From Rhodanobacter lindaniclasticus (GTDB lineage: Bacteria; Pseudomonadota; Gammaproteobacteria; Xanthomonadales; Rhodanobacteraceae), in NCBI RefSeq assembly GCF_004799035.1, contig NZ_MWIO01000013.1, positions 124,001-188,000 of the forward strand: 64,000 nucleotides of DNA, in the 5' to 3' direction. This document shows, piece after piece, positions 1 through 8,408 of this stretch. Position 1 is the stretch's first letter; each line of letters begins with the position of its first letter. Position numbers and translations under genes: made by a program. A model generated the notes under the pieces. That model was not told the origin of the DNA and made no database searches. It saw nothing but the letters and a program-made list of their open reading frames with translations.

Positions 1-328
1 TCTGCGCGATCGACAGCAGCGAGTCCATGCCGTTGAGTGCCTTGGATTGCACCGGCACGCCGAATACCGGCAGTCGGGTCTTGGCCGCCAGCATGCCCGG
101 CAGGTGGGCGGCGCCACCGGCGCCGGCGAGGATGACCTGGATGCCGCGCCCGGCCGCCTGCTCGGCATAGCTGAACAGCAAATCCGGTGTGCGATGGGCC
201 GAGACCACGCGAACCTCGTGCGCCACGCCCAGCTCGGTCAGCACATCGGCCGCGTGCTGCATGGTTTCCCAGTCCGAATGCGAACCCATCACCACGCCCA
301 CGCGTGGTGTTTCTGTGGCTGCTGTCAT
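1..328 (-). CDS. purE: N5-carboxyaminoimidazole ribonucleotide mutase, partial
   Basis: The minus strand from an ATG at 328 reads the N-terminal 109 residues of PurE; the rest lies beyond the window edge. The glycine-rich start ([15 protein letters not shown]), the SAHRTP motif and the [12 protein letters not shown] stretch are the phosphate- and substrate-binding hallmarks of class I PurE. The enzyme moves the carboxylate of N5-CAIR to carbon 4, giving CAIR in de novo purine synthesis. In this family purK often follows, but that would be outside the window. The gene is divergent from the Trm112-like gene with 66 bp between them. Identity is clear; only the C-terminus is missing. Confidence 0.95.
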   Translation of the reverse strand, partial: MTAATETPRVGVVMGSHSDWETMQHAADVLTELGVAHEVRVVSAHRTPDLLFSYAEQAAGRGIQVILAGAGGAAHLPGMLAAKTRLPVFGVPVQSKALNGMDSLLSIAQ

Positions 329-351
329 GGCCGGAATGTCCAAAAGCCGTT

Positions 352-357
352 ATTGTA
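352..357 (-). promoter_or_regulatory. Possible -10 box for purE
   Basis: The minus strand reads TACAAT here, 24 bp upstream of the purE ATG, in the only divergent gap that could hold a purE promoter. No good -35 hexamer is visible 16-18 bp further upstream, so this is a weak prediction. Confidence 0.3.
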
Positions 358-394
358 CGGGCTTTCCCGGCCCGACACACCCGAACCCCCGATC

Positions 395-670
395 ATGGAC
401 AAGCGCCTGCTCGACATCCTCTGCTGCCCCGTCAGCAAGACCCCGCTGCGAGCGATGACACGCCAGCAACTGGATGCGCTGAACGAGGGGATCTCCGCGG
501 GGAAGATCGACACGGTCGCCGGCGTGCCGGTACGCGAACGGGTGGCCGAGGCGCTGATCACCGTCGACCGCAAGGTCATTTACCGCATCGAGGACGGCAT
601 CCCGGTGATGCTTCCCGAGGAAGGCATCGGCACCTTGCAACTGGCCGATTTTCCGACTGGCCAGGGCTAG
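395..670 (+). CDS. Trm112-like (UPF0434/YcaR-type) small protein
   Basis: This 91-residue protein begins MDKRLLDILCCPVSKTPL and ends with the GIPVMLPEE stretch typical of the bacterial Trm112-like family, whose members are about 60 residues. An insertion of roughly 30 residues (TRQQLDALNEG through VRERVAEA) explains the extra length. The paired cysteine motifs of zinc-binding members are absent: only the CCP at residues 10-12 remains, so it probably does not bind zinc. Eukaryotic and archaeal Trm112 activates methyltransferases; the bacterial role is not settled. No Shine-Dalgarno is evident before the ATG. It stands alone, 110 bp before the DUF1631 gene. Confidence 0.85.
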   Translation: MDKRLLDILCCPVSKTPLRAMTRQQLDALNEGISAGKIDTVAGVPVRERVAEALITVDRKVIYRIEDGIPVMLPEEGIGTLQLADFPTGQG

Positions 671-780
671 CGAACCGTGACGGGCTGGAATGGGCATGAC
701 AGGCGGCCGCGAATTGGCTTATTGTCGGCCTCTGCGCAACCCTGCCGGGTCCGGCCGTGCGTGGCACAGCTCAGGGGAAC

Positions 781-3117
781 ATGGCGATGAACGAGGCCAA
801 TGAGCCAACCAGGGTAGTCAACTTGAACCAGCGCCTGGACCCGTCCAGCGAGCGCGTGGGCGAACTGCTGAACGCGGTGCGCGGGATCGCCAACAAGCGC
901 CTGCAGCAATGGGTGGGCAATGCCTTCGAGCAGGTCGACGACGCCTTGTTCGACCTCGCCGAGAAGGCCGAAAACAACGCGGCGCAGATGCATTACTTCG
1001 ACGGCATGCGCGAAGTGCGCAAGCGCCGCCCCGGCATCGAGCGCAGCTTCCTGAGCGCCGTCGCCCGCAAGCTCAGCGACCTGGCGCATCCGGGCAAGGC
1101 CGCTGCGCCGGCACCGGCGCCCTCGTTCGGTGCGGCCGAGCTGACCCTGGTGGCCGAAAGCGACCTGGAAGAGTCGCTCGCGATCACCAGCATGATCAGC
1201 AAGAACGACGCGCGCCTGGCGCGCGACCTGTTCGCGGTCAACCAGCGCCTGTCCGTGATCTGCGGCGGCTACAAGATCGACGACGCCAGCAATCCGGTGG
1301 CACCGGCCACGCTGTCCCAGGCGTTCCGCGAAGCGCTGCAGGAACTCAGCGCGGACATGCGCGTCAAGCTGATCATCTACAAGCTGTTCGACCGCTACGT
1401 GCTGTCGCTGCTGGAGGAGCTGTACCAGGAGATCAATGCCGAGCTGGTTCGCGCCGGCGTCCTGCCGCAGTTGCGCCACGGCGTACCGCGCGGCGGCCAG
1501 GCCAGGGGCGGCAGCGCGGCAGCCACGGCCGGTGCCGGCTCCGACGGTGTTGCTGCCGCAGCGGGCATGGACGAGGGCGCAGAAATCTCCGACGACCTGC
1601 TGCACACCCTGCACGCGCTGTTCAGCGCACGTCGCGGCGGTGCCGGCGGCGGCCGCGCGATGCGCGAGGGCGGCGCGGCAGCGACCGGTTCGCTGCCCTC
1701 GGTCAACGAACTGCTGGGCGCACTCAGCGTGCTGCAGAGCCAGATCGTCAGCAACAACGGGCCAGTCAGCTACGACGATTCCGACGATGCCGCCGCGCTC
1801 AGCCGCGAAGTGCTGCAGCTGAAGACGCAACTGCTCACCCAGATCGGTGCCCTGCGCGGTGAGCGCCCCAGCCATGTGGCCAGCATGGACGAGGACACGA
1901 TCGACCTCGTCGGCATGCTGTTCGAGTTCATCCTGGAAGACCGCAACCTGCCCGCGGCGATGCAGGTGATGCTGGCGCGGCTGCAGATTCCCTACCTCAA
2001 GGCGGCGATCCTCGACCGCAAGATGTTCTCGCATCGGCAGCACCCGGCGCGGCGGCTGCTGGACAGCCTGGCCGAGCAGGCCAAGAGCTGGTCGGAGGAG
2101 TCCGACCGCGACCATCGCCTGCACGAGAAGGTGAAGTCGATCGTCGACCAGTTGCTGCACGATTTCGACGACGACATGGGCATCTTCGAGCGCCTGTTGA
2201 CCGACCTGCAGCAGTTCCAGGACGTCAACAAGCGACGCTCCGAGCTGGCCGAGCAGCGCGTGGCCGAATCGGCACGCGGCCGCGAGAAACTGGAGCAGGC
2301 ACGGCGCCGTGCGGCGCGCGAGATCCTGGAACGCATCGGCACCCAGAAGCTGCCTCCGCTGATCCATGGCGTGCTGGCACGCGCGTGGGCCAACCATCTG
2401 GTACTGACCCTGTTGCGTCAGGGCGAGGATTCGCCCGAGTTCAAGGCCGCCCTGCGCTTCATCGACGAGTTCATCGCCAGTACCCGGCCCGCGAACGACA
2501 CCACCAGCCGCCAGACCTTGCGGCAGATGCTGCCCGGCATCGAGCGCGCGTTGCGCCAGGGCCTGGCCAACGTGGCGTTCCAGGAACAGGATGTCGAACG
2601 CCTGCTGAGCCAGTTGCACGCCTACTACCGCCAGCAGCTGGGCGAAGCGCCCGCGGCGGATGCGGCCGAAGTCGCCGCGGCGAACGAGGAAGACGTCGCG
2701 ATGCTGGCCATTCCCGACAGCATCCAGCCCGTGCTCGACCGCCAGGCGGCTCCGGCGGACATCCTCGAGGAAGAGGAGCTGGCCGAGGTTCCGCCGGACA
2801 GTCCCGAGTGGTACCAGGTGCAGGCGCTGCAACCGGGCAACTGGCTCGAGTTCACCCTGGACGACGAGCCACCGGCGCGGGCCAAGCTGTCCTGGATCAG
2901 CCCGATGAGCGGCCGCTACCTGTTCGTCAACCGCCGCGGCCTGAAGGTGGCCGATTACGCGCCGCGCGAACTGGCCAGCCTGTTTGCGGACGGCAAGGCG
3001 CGCGTACTGGCGGCCAACGCCCTGTTCGATCGCGCGATGACCGCAATCGTCGGCAAGCTCAGCCAGACCGGCGACGAGGCGCCCGCCGATGGCGCTGCCC
3101 CCACGGACACCGAATGA
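781..3117 (+). CDS. DUF1631 family protein
   Basis: A 778-residue cytoplasmic protein with no signal peptide. The start at 781 is chosen because AGGGGA lies just upstream; an in-frame GTG at 757 would add eight residues. Long helical segments run through most of the chain, broken by two low-complexity Gly/Ala/Arg linkers near residues 235-300. The C-terminal 110 residues (from about 675; WYQVQALQPGNWLEF, then ISPMSGRYLFVNRRG) look like a PilZ-type beta barrel, as is usual for this family. Some members carry a legacy 'thymidine phosphorylase' label that nothing here supports. The stop overlaps the nadC start (ATGA), so the two are probably co-translated. Function is unknown. Confidence 0.9.
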   Translation: MAMNEANEPTRVVNLNQRLDPSSERVGELLNAVRGIANKRLQQWVGNAFEQVDDALFDLAEKAENNAAQMHYFDGMREVRKRRPGIERSFLSAVARKLSDLAHPGKAAAPAPAPSFGAAELTLVAESDLEESLAITSMISKNDARLARDLFAVNQRLSVICGGYKIDDASNPVAPATLSQAFREALQELSADMRVKLIIYKLFDRYVLSLLEELYQEINAELVRAGVLPQLRHGVPRGGQARGGSAAATAGAGSDGVAAAAGMDEGAEISDDLLHTLHALFSARRGGAGGGRAMREGGAAATGSLPSVNELLGALSVLQSQIVSNNGPVSYDDSDDAAALSREVLQLKTQLLTQIGALRGERPSHVASMDEDTIDLVGMLFEFILEDRNLPAAMQVMLARLQIPYLKAAILDRKMFSHRQHPARRLLDSLAEQAKSWSEESDRDHRLHEKVKSIVDQLLHDFDDDMGIFERLLTDLQQFQDVNKRRSELAEQRVAESARGREKLEQARRRAAREILERIGTQKLPPLIHGVLARAWANHLVLTLLRQGEDSPEFKAALRFIDEFIASTRPANDTTSRQTLRQMLPGIERALRQGLANVAFQEQDVERLLSQLHAYYRQQLGEAPAADAAEVAAANEEDVAMLAIPDSIQPVLDRQAAPADILEEEELAEVPPDSPEWYQVQALQPGNWLEFTLDDEPPARAKLSWISPMSGRYLFVNRRGLKVADYAPRELASLFADGKARVLAANALFDRAMTAIVGKLSQTGDEAPADGAAPTDTE

Positions 3118-3971
3118 CTGCCACCTCCCGTTTCGCTCCACCGTCCGCCACCCAAATCGCCGCCGATGTCGAACGCGCCCTGGCCGAGGATCTGGGCCAG
3201 GGCGACGCCACTGCCGACCTGCTCCCGGCCGATGCGCAGGCGCAGGCCCGGCTCACCTGCCGGGACGCCGCCGTCATCGCCGGCAGTGCCTGGTTCGACG
3301 CCTGCTTCCGGCGGCTGGATCCCGCGGTGCAGATCGACTGGCAGGTACGCGACGGCGACCAGGTCACCCCCGGCACGCTGATCTGCAGCCTGGCGGGGCA
3401 CGCCCGTTCGCTGGTCACCGCCGAACGGACGGCACTCAACTTCCTGCAGCTGCTGTCGGCCACCGCCACCACGACGGCACAATACGTCGCCGCGGTGGCC
3501 GGCACGGCCGTGCGCGTGCTCGATACCCGCAAGACCGTGCCCGGTCTGCGCGTCGCGCAGAAGTACGCCGTGCGCTGCGGCGGCGGCTACAACCAGCGCA
3601 TGGGCTTGTACGACGCGATCCTGGTCAAGGAAAACCACATCATCGCCGCCGGCGGCATCGCCGCGGCGGTATCGGCCGCGCGCCAGCTGCACCCCGACCT
3701 GCCACTGGAGGTGGAGGTGGAGAACCTCGACGAGCTCGAACAGGCGCTGCAGGCCGGCGTGGACCGCATCATGCTCGACAACTTCGAGCTGGCGCAGATG
3801 CGCGAGGCCGTGGTGCGCACGGCGGGCCGCGTGCCGCTGGAGATTTCCGGCAACGTCGACCTGCAGACCATCGGCGACTTTGCCCGCACCGGGGTGGATT
3901 TCATCTCGGTCGGCGCGCTGACCAAGCACGTGCACGCGATCGACCTCTCGCTGCGCCTGCAGTTGGTCTGA
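3114..3971 (+). CDS. nadC: Nicotinate-nucleotide pyrophosphorylase (carboxylating)
   Basis: A 285-residue quinolinate phosphoribosyltransferase, the usual family length. It converts quinolinate and PRPP to nicotinate mononucleotide, CO2 and pyrophosphate in de novo NAD synthesis. Family motifs are present in order: ERTALNFLQLLSATATTT, LDTRKTVPGLR, the KENH active-site segment, EVEVENLDE, LDNF and the C-terminal EISGNV...ISVGALTK phosphate-binding loop. The start codon overlaps the stop of the DUF1631 gene. Upstream nadB/nadA are not in this window, so NAD synthesis genes are dispersed. Confidence 0.97.
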   Translation: MTATSRFAPPSATQIAADVERALAEDLGQGDATADLLPADAQAQARLTCRDAAVIAGSAWFDACFRRLDPAVQIDWQVRDGDQVTPGTLICSLAGHARSLVTAERTALNFLQLLSATATTTAQYVAAVAGTAVRVLDTRKTVPGLRVAQKYAVRCGGGYNQRMGLYDAILVKENHIIAAGGIAAAVSAARQLHPDLPLEVEVENLDELEQALQAGVDRIMLDNFELAQMREAVVRTAGRVPLEISGNVDLQTIGDFARTGVDFISVGALTKHVHAIDLSLRLQLV

Positions 3972-4014
3972 CCACCGCCTTGCGCCTGCGCGGGCACGCC
4001 CACACACTGGGGGC

Positions 4015-4416
4015 ATGTCCGATTTCTCCGCCCTCGTCCTGTTGCTGGTGCTTGGCGCCACCGTGGGGCTGTGGCTGAAGTTCAGCGTGGCGCGCGAACG
4101 TGCGGTGCGCGTGGCTCGGCAACAGTGCCACTTGCACGGACTGCAACTGCTGGACGAGACAGTGGGCCTGCGCGCGCTGCGCCTGCGCCGGGTCAACGGC
4201 CTGCGCCGGGTCGAGCGCGGTTACGGTTTCGAGGTCAGCGTCGACGGACACGATCGCGAACCGGGCCGGTTGTGGATGATCGGCGACGCGCTGACCGACC
4301 TGAGCCTGCCGGTGATCGAACCGGAGGTGGCCGCGGACCGACCCGATGACAGCTTTGCGGCGAGGTCGGGCAAGGTCGTGGCATTGCGTCCGCGGCGGGC
4401 CGACCGGCAGCCCTGA
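4015..4416 (+). CDS. DUF3301 membrane-anchored protein
   Basis: A 133-residue protein with one N-terminal hydrophobic segment (about residues 6-22, LVLLLVLGATVGLWLKF) followed by a soluble domain with QQCHLHGLQLLDETVGL and a WxIGD segment. This matches the small DUF3301 family of gammaproteobacteria, for which no function is established. It starts 43 bp after nadC on the same strand and probably shares its transcript. It converges on sspB with 29 bp between stop codons. Confidence 0.85.
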   Translation: MSDFSALVLLLVLGATVGLWLKFSVARERAVRVARQQCHLHGLQLLDETVGLRALRLRRVNGLRRVERGYGFEVSVDGHDREPGRLWMIGDALTDLSLPVIEPEVAADRPDDSFAARSGKVVALRPRRADRQP

Positions 4417-4445
4417 GGGCGCCGGCCGCCCGTCGAGGCGGCTGG

Positions 4446-4895
4446 CTACTTCACCACGCGCAGGTGCGGCACCGAACGCCTGGGCTTGTCGCCCGCGTCG
4501 TCGGCGGCGGGGGACGGGCCATCCGGCGGCGGCGGGTCGGTCGGCGGGGTGTCGCCGCCTTCGCCCTCGGCCGGAAACATCATGCCCTGGCCGTTCTCCT
4601 GCGCGTACAGCGCGAGCACGGCCTGCACCGGAATCTGGATCGCCTGGCTGACCCCGGAGAAACGGGCCTGGAAACTGATCCAGTCGTTGCCCAGGTCGAG
4701 GTTGGCCACCGCGCGGGTGGCCAGGTTGAGCACCACCTGGCCGTTCTGGATCACCTGCGGCGGCACCCGCACGCCGGCCACGCCGGCATCGACCAGGATG
4801 TAGGGCGTCAGATCGTTGTCGGAGATCCAGTCGTAGATCGCCCGCAGCAGGTACGGACGATTCGAAGTCATGGCGATGGCGTCATGCTTGCTCAT
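4446..4895 (-). CDS. sspB: ClpXP protease specificity-enhancing factor SspB
   Basis: A 149-residue adaptor that in known systems tethers ssrA-tagged proteins to ClpXP. The conserved N-terminal region (NRPYLLRAIYDWISDNDLTPYILVD) and the VVLNLATRAVANLDLGND segment identify the substrate-binding domain. A Pro/Asp-rich linker then leads to the short C-terminal ClpX-binding tail ending PHLRVVK. An alternative start at 4871 (MTSNRPYLLR) matches homologues slightly better; the longer start overlaps sspA by 14 bp. It is the last gene of petABC-sspA-sspB, a conserved order in gammaproteobacteria. Confidence 0.93.
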   Translation of the reverse strand: MSKHDAIAMTSNRPYLLRAIYDWISDNDLTPYILVDAGVAGVRVPPQVIQNGQVVLNLATRAVANLDLGNDWISFQARFSGVSQAIQIPVQAVLALYAQENGQGMMFPAEGEGGDTPPTDPPPPDGPSPAADDAGDKPRRSVPHLRVVK

Positions 4896-5520
4896 GGACC
4901 GGCCGCATGGCCTTTTCCTCGTCGGTCATGCTGCGCGCGAACCCCTGGCTGTGGAACAGGCGCTCGCCGTAATCGACGATCGACTTGCCCTCGCGACCCA
5001 GATCCACGCCGAGCCAGGGCAGCCGCCAGATCACCGGCGCCACCAGGCAATCGGCCAGGCTCATCTCCGGGTTGAGGAAGAACCGCGAGGCCTTGAACAG
5101 TGGCACCGTGGACAGCAGTTGTTCGCGCAACCGCTTGCGTGCCGCATCCGCCGGACGGCCGCCGGCGCGGATCTTGTCGACCTCGGGCAGCCAGTCCTTC
5201 TCGATGCGCACGGCCGCCACGCGCAGGCGCGCGCGCGATTGCGGGTCGATCGGCATCAGCGGCGGGTGCGGATAGCGCTCGTCGATGTATTCGCAAACCA
5301 CCGCGGTATCGAACAGCGTCAGGTCGCGATCGATCAGGGTCGGCGTGCTGCCGTACGGGTTGAGATCGAGCAGATCCTGCGGCGGCCGGGCGTGGTCCAC
5401 CAGCACCCGTTCGTAGCTGACCCCCTTGGCGGCCAGCACCAGTCGGGCGCGATGGCACTGGATGTCATCGGCCGTGGTGTACAGCGTCAATGCGTTACGC
5501 AAGCGGGGGTTTTGAACCAT
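4882..5520 (-). CDS. sspA: Stringent starvation protein A (GST-fold)
   Basis: A 212-residue protein with an N-terminal thioredoxin-like domain (LTLYTTADDIQCHRARLVLAAKG, then LNPYGSTPTLIDRDL) and a helical GST C-terminal domain. SspA is an RNA-polymerase-associated regulator without detectable glutathione transferase activity in Escherichia coli. The start at 5520 gives the usual family length. It lies 67 bp downstream of petC and overlaps sspB, so all five genes are likely read from the petA promoter. Confidence 0.95.
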   Translation of the reverse strand: MVQNPRLRNALTLYTTADDIQCHRARLVLAAKGVSYERVLVDHARPPQDLLDLNPYGSTPTLIDRDLTLFDTAVVCEYIDERYPHPPLMPIDPQSRARLRVAAVRIEKDWLPEVDKIRAGGRPADAARKRLREQLLSTVPLFKASRFFLNPEMSLADCLVAPVIWRLPWLGVDLGREGKSIVDYGERLFHSQGFARSMTDEEKAMRPVHEQA

Positions 5521-5587
5521 GCGCGATTCCCCATCGGTGAGACAGACGCGGCGGCCCGTGGCCGCCGCGTCCGCAGTGCCTTGCGGC

Positions 5588-6355
5588 TCAGTGGACGTCT
5601 TTCCAGTATTCCTTCTTGAGCAGCGCCGCCAGGAAGGTGAACAGGGCCAGGAACAGCAGCACCCAGATCCCGTAATGGTGGCGCTGCAGCGCCGCCGGCT
5701 CGGAGACATATTGCAGGAAGCTGGTCAGGTCGCGGGTGGCCTGCTGGAACTGCGCCGGGGTCATCTTGCCCGGGTGCGACAGCACCAGCTTCTCCACCCC
5801 CGCGGCGTCGCCATCCTTCGCCGGCTGCATCTGCGCGGACTGCATGCCCTGCAGCTCCCACAGCGGGAACGGCATGGCGGCATTGGGCAAGGTGGTGTTG
5901 TTCCAGCCGATCGGGCTCTTCGGGTCGAGGTAGAAGGTGTTGAGGTAGGTGTAGACCCAGTCGGCACCCTTGGCATCCACTTCCAGCGAGAGATCCGGCG
6001 GAGCCTTGCCGAACCAGGTGCCGGCCAGCGCTGCCGGCATGTGCGAGATCACCGGCTCCTGGAACTTGGCGCCGGTGAAGTTGAGGTTCTTCATCACCTC
6101 GTCTTCGGTCAGGCCCAGGTCTTCGGCCATGCGCGAATAGCGCACGTACTTCAGCGAGTGGCAACCGACGCAATAGTTGAAGAACAACCGTGCACCGCGT
6201 TGCAGCGAAGCCTGGTCGCGCACGTCGGCGCCGGACTTCATCAACTCGACCTTGGCGCCCTCGGCGGCATGCGCCGGCAGGGTGCCGACGATCAGGCCGA
6301 GCGCCAGCGCGATACCGGAAAGGAAATGCTTCATCGTCGTTGGCAGCTTAGTCAT
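5588..6355 (-). CDS. petC: Ubiquinol-cytochrome c reductase, cytochrome c1 subunit
   Basis: This is the cytochrome c1 subunit of the bc1 complex, which passes electrons from the Rieske protein to soluble or membrane cytochrome c. The CVGCH haem site is at residues 62-66 of the 255-residue form. A C-terminal membrane anchor (about residues 226-245, YGIWVLLFLALFTFLAALL) precedes KKEYWKDVH. The ATG at 6355 overlaps the petB stop by 8 bp. A second ATG at 6334 starts directly at a clean signal peptide (MKHFLSGIALALGLIVG...AHA) and may be the true start. Confidence 0.96.
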   Translation of the reverse strand: MTKLPTTMKHFLSGIALALGLIVGTLPAHAAEGAKVELMKSGADVRDQASLQRGARLFFNYCVGCHSLKYVRYSRMAEDLGLTEDEVMKNLNFTGAKFQEPVISHMPAALAGTWFGKAPPDLSLEVDAKGADWVYTYLNTFYLDPKSPIGWNNTTLPNAAMPFPLWELQGMQSAQMQPAKDGDAAGVEKLVLSHPGKMTPAQFQQATRDLTSFLQYVSEPAALQRHHYGIWVLLFLALFTFLAALLKKEYWKDVH

Positions 6356-7649
6356 GCGTGGTCACCCGATCCGGAACCGGCTTGGTCGTCTCCCAGCCGA
6401 AATAGGTATAGGCCCAGAGGAAAACGAAGAAACCGAAGTACAGCAGCGTCATCAACCGGCCGAACAGGTTTTCCCAGAACGTGAGGTCGACATTGCCGAA
6501 CCACGCCGGAATGACCTCCGCCGTGATGCCTGCGCCGACCGCACCAAGCCCGAAGAACGACAGCACGAAGACCGTCAGCGCCACCTTGTAGCCGGTGCCG
6601 CGGTAACGGATCGACTTGACCTTGCCGCGATCGAGCCAGGGCATCGCGAACAGCACCGCGATGGCGCTGAACATCGCCAGCACGCCCCACACGGCCGAGC
6701 CGAGGAAGGACGGGATCATGCGCACGATCGCGTAGAACGGGGTGAAGTACCACACCGGCTTGATCTCCGGCGGAGTCAGCAGGTTGTTGGCCGGGATCGC
6801 GTTGTCATGCTCCAGGAACCAGCCGCCGAAGGTCGGCGCGAAGAAGATGATGAACGCGGCGATCAGCAGGAAGAAACCCACGCCGACCAGATCTTTCACC
6901 GTGTAATACGGATGGAGCGGAATGCCGTCGGCAGGCTTGAGCGCATCCCAGCGGTTGCCCTTGGGACCCTTCTTGATCTCCACGCCATCCGGGTTGTTCG
7001 AGCCCACCTCGTGCAGCGCGGCGATGTGCAGCACCACCAGCAGCAGCAGCACCAGCGGCAGCGCGATCACGTGCAGCGCGAAGAAGCGGTTGAGCGTGGC
7101 ATCGCCGGGCAGGAAGTCGCCCATGATCCACTGCTCCAGCCCGCCCCCGATGTAGGGCAGCGTGCCGAACAGCGAGATGATCACCTTGGCACCCCAGAAC
7201 GACATGTTGCCCCACGGCAGCACGTAGCCCATGAAGGCCTCGGCCATCAGCGCCAGGAAGATCAGCATGCCGAGCAGCCAGACCAGCTCGCGCGGCTTCT
7301 TGTACGAGCCGTACATGAGGCCGCGGAACATGTGCAGGAACACCACCACGAAGAACAGCGAGGCGCCGGTGGAGTGCATGTAGCGGATCAGCCAGCCCCA
7401 CTCCACGTCACGCATGATGTACTGCACCGAGTCGAAGGCTCCCGCCGCGCTCGGGGTGTAGTTCATGGTGAGGAAGATGCCGGTGACGATCTGGTTGACC
7501 AGCACCAGCAGGGCCAGCGAACCGAAGTAGTACCAGAGGTTGAAGTTCTTCGGCGCGTAGTACTCGGTCATGTGGGCGCGGTACATCGGCATCATGCCGG
7601 GGGCGCGCTCGTTGACCCACTCGCCGATGTTGCTGAATACGTTGGCCAT
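6348..7649 (-). CDS. petB: Ubiquinol-cytochrome c reductase, cytochrome b subunit
   Basis: A 433-residue integral membrane protein and the quinol-oxidising core of the bc1 complex. Two haem-ligand His pairs sit in the N-terminal helices (RYMHSTGASLFFVVVFLHMFRG and FFALHVIALPLVLLLLVVLH). The Qo-site PEWY motif appears here as PVWYF after LTPPEIK. A strong GGAGG lies 7 bp before the ATG at 7649. The frame is open further upstream, but that part overlaps petA and is not cytochrome b. Its ATG shares one base with the petA stop (TGATG). Confidence 0.97.
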   Translation of the reverse strand: MANVFSNIGEWVNERAPGMMPMYRAHMTEYYAPKNFNLWYYFGSLALLVLVNQIVTGIFLTMNYTPSAAGAFDSVQYIMRDVEWGWLIRYMHSTGASLFFVVVFLHMFRGLMYGSYKKPRELVWLLGMLIFLALMAEAFMGYVLPWGNMSFWGAKVIISLFGTLPYIGGGLEQWIMGDFLPGDATLNRFFALHVIALPLVLLLLVVLHIAALHEVGSNNPDGVEIKKGPKGNRWDALKPADGIPLHPYYTVKDLVGVGFFLLIAAFIIFFAPTFGGWFLEHDNAIPANNLLTPPEIKPVWYFTPFYAIVRMIPSFLGSAVWGVLAMFSAIAVLFAMPWLDRGKVKSIRYRGTGYKVALTVFVLSFFGLGAVGAGITAEVIPAWFGNVDLTFWENLFGRLMTLLYFGFFVFLWAYTYFGWETTKPVPDRVTTHD

Positions 7650-8245
7650 CAGCCAGCCTCCTTCGGATCCACGCCAATCTGCACGGTGGTGTCGTCCACG
7701 AAGTGGTACGGCGGGACCTGCATGTTCTTCGGCGCCGGCACATTCTTGTAGACGCGGCCCGCGATGTCGTAGCGCGAGTGGTGGCAGGGGCAGTAGTAGC
7801 CGCCCTTCCAGTTCGGGTCGAACGGCTCGGGCTTGATCTCGCCGTAGAAGTCCGGCACGCAACCGAGGTGAGTGCAGATGCCGACCATCACCAGCCACTC
7901 GGGCTTGATCGAGCGCGTTTCGTTCTGCGCGTACTTCGGCTGCTGCTCGACCTCGGACTTGGGATCGACCAGCAACGGATCCTCTTTCGGCAACTGCGCC
8001 AGCTGGGCCGGCGTGCGGTTGACGATGAAGACCGGCAGGCTGCGCCAGGCCACGATCAGCTGCTGGCCCTTTTCGATCTTCTTGAGCGACTGGGTGACCG
8101 GAGCGCCTGCGGCCTTGGCCCGCGCGCTGGGCTCCCACGACTTGATGAAGGGCACAGCTGCCGAGACGACCCCGATGCCACCCACCACTGCGGTGGTCGC
8201 GGTCAGGAATCGGCGGCGGCCGTGATCGACGACTTCGTTCGCCAT
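7649..8245 (-). CDS. petA: Ubiquinol-cytochrome c reductase, Rieske iron-sulfur subunit
   Basis: A 198-residue Rieske protein. A twin-arginine-type N-terminus (GRRRFLTATTAVVGG) and a membrane helix (about residues 13-35) lead to the soluble domain. The 2Fe-2S ligands are in CTHLGC (124-129) and CPCHH (152-156); the second loop has His where many homologues have Gly after CPCH. GGAGAG sits upstream of the ATG at 8245. It is the first gene of petABC-sspAB, with a candidate promoter at 8310-8338. Confidence 0.96.
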   Translation of the reverse strand: MANEVVDHGRRRFLTATTAVVGGIGVVSAAVPFIKSWEPSARAKAAGAPVTQSLKKIEKGQQLIVAWRSLPVFIVNRTPAQLAQLPKEDPLLVDPKSEVEQQPKYAQNETRSIKPEWLVMVGICTHLGCVPDFYGEIKPEPFDPNWKGGYYCPCHHSRYDIAGRVYKNVPAPKNMQVPPYHFVDDTTVQIGVDPKEAG

Positions 8246-8309
8246 CAGGCTCTCCGGTACTTGCAAGGTCATGCCAGGACGGGGTTTCAGGCCCCGCAAA
8301 AATCGCGTT

Positions 8310-8338
8310 AGTGTAGCGTCAGGGGCCGCGCCGTACAA
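8310..8338 (-). promoter_or_regulatory. Candidate sigma-70 promoter for petABC-sspAB
   Basis: On the minus strand TTGTAC (8338-8333) and TACACT (8315-8310) are exactly 17 bp apart, about 65 bp upstream of petA, in the divergent gap with the protease gene. The -35 matches the consensus at three positions and the -10 at four. Position and spacing support it; sequence match is moderate. Confidence 0.4.
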
Positions 8339-8408
8339 TAAAGCGGATGCCTGCCGGACTCTGCCCGGTGCCTGCCCAGCCACGACTCGCCGGAACGTTC
8401 TCCCCGAC

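Noticed and set aside
667-3141. 824-residue minus-strand open frame
   Set aside because: It lies antisense to the DUF1631 gene, which has a good ribosome-binding site and a family-like sequence. The composition (Gln/Arg/Val/His-rich) is that of a codon-position shadow in GC-rich DNA.
6177-7751. 524-residue plus-strand open frame
   Set aside because: It is antisense to petC/petB, which are unambiguous. The translation is repetitive Arg/His/Gln without a domain.
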